Shown piece by piece: positions 60,783 to 64,000 of a stretch of 64,000 bases of DNA. Numbering within the stretch: position 1 is the stretch's first letter; every line of letters begins with the position of its first letter. A program made the translations under genes and the position numbers. Location of the stretch: assembly GCF_021869535.1 (NCBI RefSeq), contig NW_026262712.1, positions 53,510,384 through 53,574,383 of the forward strand. Reading direction: 5' to 3'. The DNA is from Mytilus californianus. Lineage: Eukaryota > Mollusca > Bivalvia > Mytilida > Mytilidae. Under the pieces are notes generated by a model, which saw nothing but the letters and a program-made list of their open reading frames with translations, was not told the origin of the DNA and did no database searches.

Positions 60783-61905
60783 TTGACAACGACCTTATTC
60801 GTGACTAAAAACTCTTGTTATTTGATCAATGTTATTAATGTATACAAGTCTTTCATACCAAATAAAATTATTGAGACCTACTGCAATTTCTATAAACTCA
60901 AGGCTAAACTTAAGAAGCACTACACGGATGCCATAGTGTTCTTTTCTAAACAAGGACATGGTATATCAAACATTTAATTTGAAAACGTCATTTATATTGG
61001 CGACGCCTTTAAAGCATCAATTAATAACATCAAAGCAAAATCAAAAATTGTTTAAAAGCCGACAGACGGTATTGTTATCAGCTGTCCGACTTCACGTTGT
61101 AAGCACGAAGAGGTAGATACCACAATGGTTCTCCATGCTTTTCATGCTGATGCTATGTTTAGTGGAAAAGACGGTAAAGATAGAATTTTTATCAAATCAG
61201 ATGATACTCGCGTTCTTGTTCCGGCTGTCCATTTCTACTTGATGCTTAAAATTACAAAATTAAGAAGTATGTGTTCATACTGGTCCAATTAACAACTTGA
61301 AGGATAACAAACAATTTATCTCAGTTTACGCCCCTGTTTCGTCTATAGACCCAGTTGTCGCCGAAATTCTGCCGATCATTCGTGCCTTGAGTGGATTTTT
61401 TTTCACTTCAAGATTTATGTAATCGGTACAAAGTCGTTATGCAACCTCCTTCGGACGAAAGCAAGCCACTTCAGTAATCTTGTAGCATTAGCACATGGTG
61501 CTGTTAATAGTGCTATAGATGATGCTAGGGTGTTTGTAACTGCGTTATACGAATTAAAATATATCAGTTCAATAAATCGCACAACAAATTAAATTTGCTA
61601 TGACAGTTGGCTATATAAAAAGATAAAAGTGTAATAAAACTTCTGCCATGTGAGTTAGTAATTAAGCAACACGTACTACATTTGTACGTTCACCATGCAA
61701 AGCAAAGTTTGGGTGTAGGCAAATGTTGCCAACCCAAAAAATGGCACACCATGCAAGAGGCAGTTTTCTTTGAAGGACAAATGACATCAGACTCTCTACA
61801 AGACCTTGTTTGTTCGTGTAAGGTGGAAAGCATGTGCAGACAGCATGCGTTAACAAGGAGCTGTGACTCATTTCTAAAACAATATTACGAGAAAAAATAC
61901 TCGTA
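60783..61905 (+). pseudogene. Decayed transposon-type gene (HEEADT/GCDTT family)
   Basis: At 61060-61290 the frame reads ISCPTSRCKHEEVDTTMVLH, then DRIFIKSDDTRVLVPAVHFY. In other frames at about 61370-61560 there is RALSGFFFTSRF followed by matches to an SGCDTTSxF stretch and to LAHGAVN-DDARVFVTALYELK. At 61682-61903 the frame ends with LQDLVCSCKVESMCRQ. This order, HEEADTR, DTDVLVL, GCDTTSxFxG, then a Cys-rich C-S-C-K tail, is one I know from a common group of transposon-derived animal proteins whose function is not established. Stops and frameshifts throughout show that it is dead. Frame 60783-60977 and 60490-60711 may be its weaker upstream part. Confidence 0.6.
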
Positions 61906-61969
61906 AGTCATGAACATTTCAGTATAACTTACTTTCAATTTTAGTCGTAAGATTTCTTGATAAAAGTTT

Positions 61970-62175
61970 CGTTGGTGGCCTGTTGCAAGGCACAATTTTT
62001 GTTCCTATCCAATATATCCTCATATTCCAGTGGCAGTCCAATTTTACCCCATGTTCTTCACGAAAGTCCTCTGTTACAAAACATACCTATTGTATTAATT
62101 GTTAATGTGTTCTCGTCCTGAACACGCATGAAATATTTGCCTCTGGACGTTAAGCAACCAACAATCAATCAGTCT
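61970..62175 (+). repeat. Interspersed repeat, family D
   Basis: GTTGGTGGCCTGTTGCAAGG, GTTCCTATCCAATATATCCT, ACGCATGAAATATTTGCCTC and AAGCAACCAACAATCAATCA follow 37560-37760. Confidence 0.85.
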
Positions 62176-62833
62176 ATGTTGCACGAATTTGTGTTTTTTT
62201 TTTCAAAATGTAGGCAATTGTAACAATGTCCAGGCCGTACTATACGACATAGCTGATGACACAGATGACATATCATGAACATTATTTATTGGAAATATTT
62301 TCTAACTAAATTGGGGTGTTCCACGTTCATGGTGTATGTGAATTTTAAATTTATATAATTATTCGACGTTTCATTTTGTACATAAAAACAGTCATGTCTT
62401 ACTTTTTGAATTTGTCTTACCACCCGCTTGCATTCATTACAGTACCGTCGAATGAAAGTTAATTGTAGTTGTCACTTCATTAACTCATGCTTCTTGTATC
62501 ATCTGAAAAATTATCGTGTATTGAGACTAAAAGTGGGAATTGTTTTCAGTGACATGTCGAATCATAGAAAACTGAGACGAAATCTAACCTGCAAATGTTG
62601 TTGGGTTTTATCAACAATATGTTTCGGATACTCTATTAATACATATTGTTCTCAAATGTATGTATATCTTGTCCATGCTATTTATCGAGGTAGAAGATCA
62701 AGGTCATTCTGTTGCAGTTATGTATTAGGCGTTGAAATATCCACCAAACGTGTTACATTCAAAAAAGTTAAAACAATACGTTATTCTGACGTCATGTGCA
62801 AATATGAAACTACAGAATAACTTAGATCTGTCT

Positions 62834-63215
62834 TCATTTGTGATGTTCTTTTCGCCGTTTGATAATGATAAAAACCATTCCATTCAGAACTCCTCCGATA
62901 TTTGTGAAGGAAATAGCCAGGTACATAATTACTTCCGGTATTTCTCCAAGTAGGGCAGTTATAGAGTACACGGCCAATGGAAACCATTGTATCAAAAATA
63001 CAGCGACGAACAGTGACATATTCCTTGCAGATTTGTGGACACATTTAATAGACTGAGCGGCACTTCCTAGTGTGTTTGCTATTTCCGTACTTTCCTTGTA
63101 AATTCTAATCCACGTGGCAATATAAAGTATGCTGTTTACGACGATTACAACGAATGTAAGCATCGTGGAGTAAAAAAACAATAAATCCGCACCTTTAATG
63201 GCATCAAAATGGCAT
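62834..63215 (-). CDS. Receptor gene 2, last exon (GPCR, TM5-TM7)
   Basis: The minus strand has an acceptor TTTTGTTTATAG before 63215, then a frame of 126 residues to the TGA at 62836-62834. It starts CHFDAIKGADL, as does exon 2 of receptor gene 1, with the same codon phase. TM5 includes TFVVIVVN; the loop has SIKCVHKSARNMS; TM6 carries QWFP (tryptophan and proline of CWxP kept, cysteine replaced by glutamine); TM7 ends NGMVF. The tail KRRKEHHK is shorter than in gene 1. About 70% of residues agree with gene 1 by eye. The exon for TM1-TM4 must lie beyond 64000. The overlapping plus-strand frames are shadows. Confidence 0.87.
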
Positions 63216-63284
63216 CTATAAACAAAATTAATAAAAGTTAAGTCTAAATGTTTTCTTGCATACAGTAAAATTCTTGCTATATAG

Positions 63285-63605
63285 ATATAGGAAGATGTGG
63301 TATGAGTGCCAATGAGACAACTCTCCATCCAAGTAACAATTTATAAAAGTAAACCATTATAGGTCAAGGTACGACCTTCAACACGGAGCCTTGGCTCACA
63401 CCGAACAGCAAGCTATAAAGGGCCCCAAAAATTACTAGTGTAAAACCATTCAAACGGGAAAACCAGCAGTCTAATCTATATAAAAACGAGAAACGAGAAA
63501 CTCGTATGAACTACATAAACAGACGACAACTACTGTACATCAGATTCCTGACTTAGGACAGGCGCAAACATATGCAGCGGGATTAAATGTTTTAATGGTA
63601 CAAAA
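63285..63605 (+). repeat. Mussel interspersed repeat, family A, best copy
   Basis: GAGTGCCAATGAGACAACTC, then AAACCATTATAGGTCAAGGT, CACGGAGCCTTGGCTCACAC, GGGCCCCAAAAATTACTAGT, AACGAGAAACGAGAAACTCG and TCCTGACTTAGGACAGGCGC. It lies in the intron of receptor gene 2. Confidence 0.85.
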
Positions 63606-64000
63606 CCTTCTCTCTTTTCTGAAACAATAGTATAACATCACAACATAGAAAGACATACTATAAAATATCAATTGGAAGGCTTAACTCAATCAAAAAACGC
63701 ACAATTAATGAACGAATAAATTTGATCTGTGATGCCTGAATGCAAATACATAGTTAATAAAAATTATAAGGGATAAATAATTTATGTCAAAAGTAATTAA
63801 CAGGTTTAAACAAAGTATGATACCACGGTGAAATGTTAAACAATATTTAGAAAATCGTCACTTTTGAAAAAATATGCGTCAAATTATACACAGGTAAATG
63901 AAAATAATTTTGTTGTTAAGTATACTTCTTCTGTGTGTATAAAATCTTCCGTTTAGGAATACCAAGAAATTTCTTTAATATCAATAAAACTTATCTAACA
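63606..64000. other. Intron of receptor gene 2, no element recognised
   Basis: AT-rich; no exon, repeat or inverted end seen up to the window edge. Confidence 0.5.

Noticed and set aside
62428..62820. A 130-codon plus-strand open frame
   Set aside because: It lies antisense to the 3' flank of receptor gene 2, has no recognisable domain, and its end runs up to the coding exon on the other strand.

Overview
The window is AT-rich, intron-bearing animal DNA in which transposable elements vastly outnumber genes. Several interspersed repeats match families I know from bivalve molluscs, above all marine mussels (Mytilus). I read it as a mussel nuclear contig; that is inference from memory, not a database result. 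There is no bacterial-type gene organisation, no CRISPR array and no tRNA or rRNA gene that I can support.

The only host genes I can support are two paralogous seven-transmembrane receptor (GPCR) genes. Gene 1 is on the plus strand: exon 1 at 24911-25494 (N-terminus to TM4 and the start of ECL2), an 8.2 kb intron, and exon 2 at 33716-34160 (TM5-TM7 and tail). The splice phases agree and give 342 residues. Gene 2 shows only its last exon, on the minus strand at 62834-63215, with the same intron position and phase; its 5' part lies beyond 64000. The two genes converge tail to tail.

Region 1-11000 is a nest of mobile DNA. It holds a Penelope-like C-terminal fragment (228-440), a 1.1 kb TIR element built on AGGCATTTT palindromes (1065-2182), and a very large imperfect palindrome (2241-10152). 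The left arm of the palindrome is split by a 3.7 kb Helentron-like rolling-circle element (2531-6272) carrying a decayed Helitron-type Rep N-terminus. The left arm also carries a 119 bp module with a hammerhead ribozyme (minus strand, about 7464-7421) that is missing from the right arm.

Region 11000-24900 holds SINE-like repeats, a 350-380 bp tandem array (16320-18060), a reverse transcriptase fragment (18103-18980, minus) whose 3' end recurs at three other places, and two MITEs with 6 bp target duplications. The gene 1 intron is packed with foldback elements, a CACTA-like MITE and a 42 bp minisatellite.

Region 35000-53800 has segmental duplications (39530-45300), minisatellites and scattered repeats. 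Region 53800-62200 has a 539 bp tandem array with an inverted copy, a TTAA-flanked element, a TIR MITE, an element whose two ends are inverted arrays of a 16 bp unit, and a decayed transposon-type gene (60783-61905). All coordinates and identities were read by eye.
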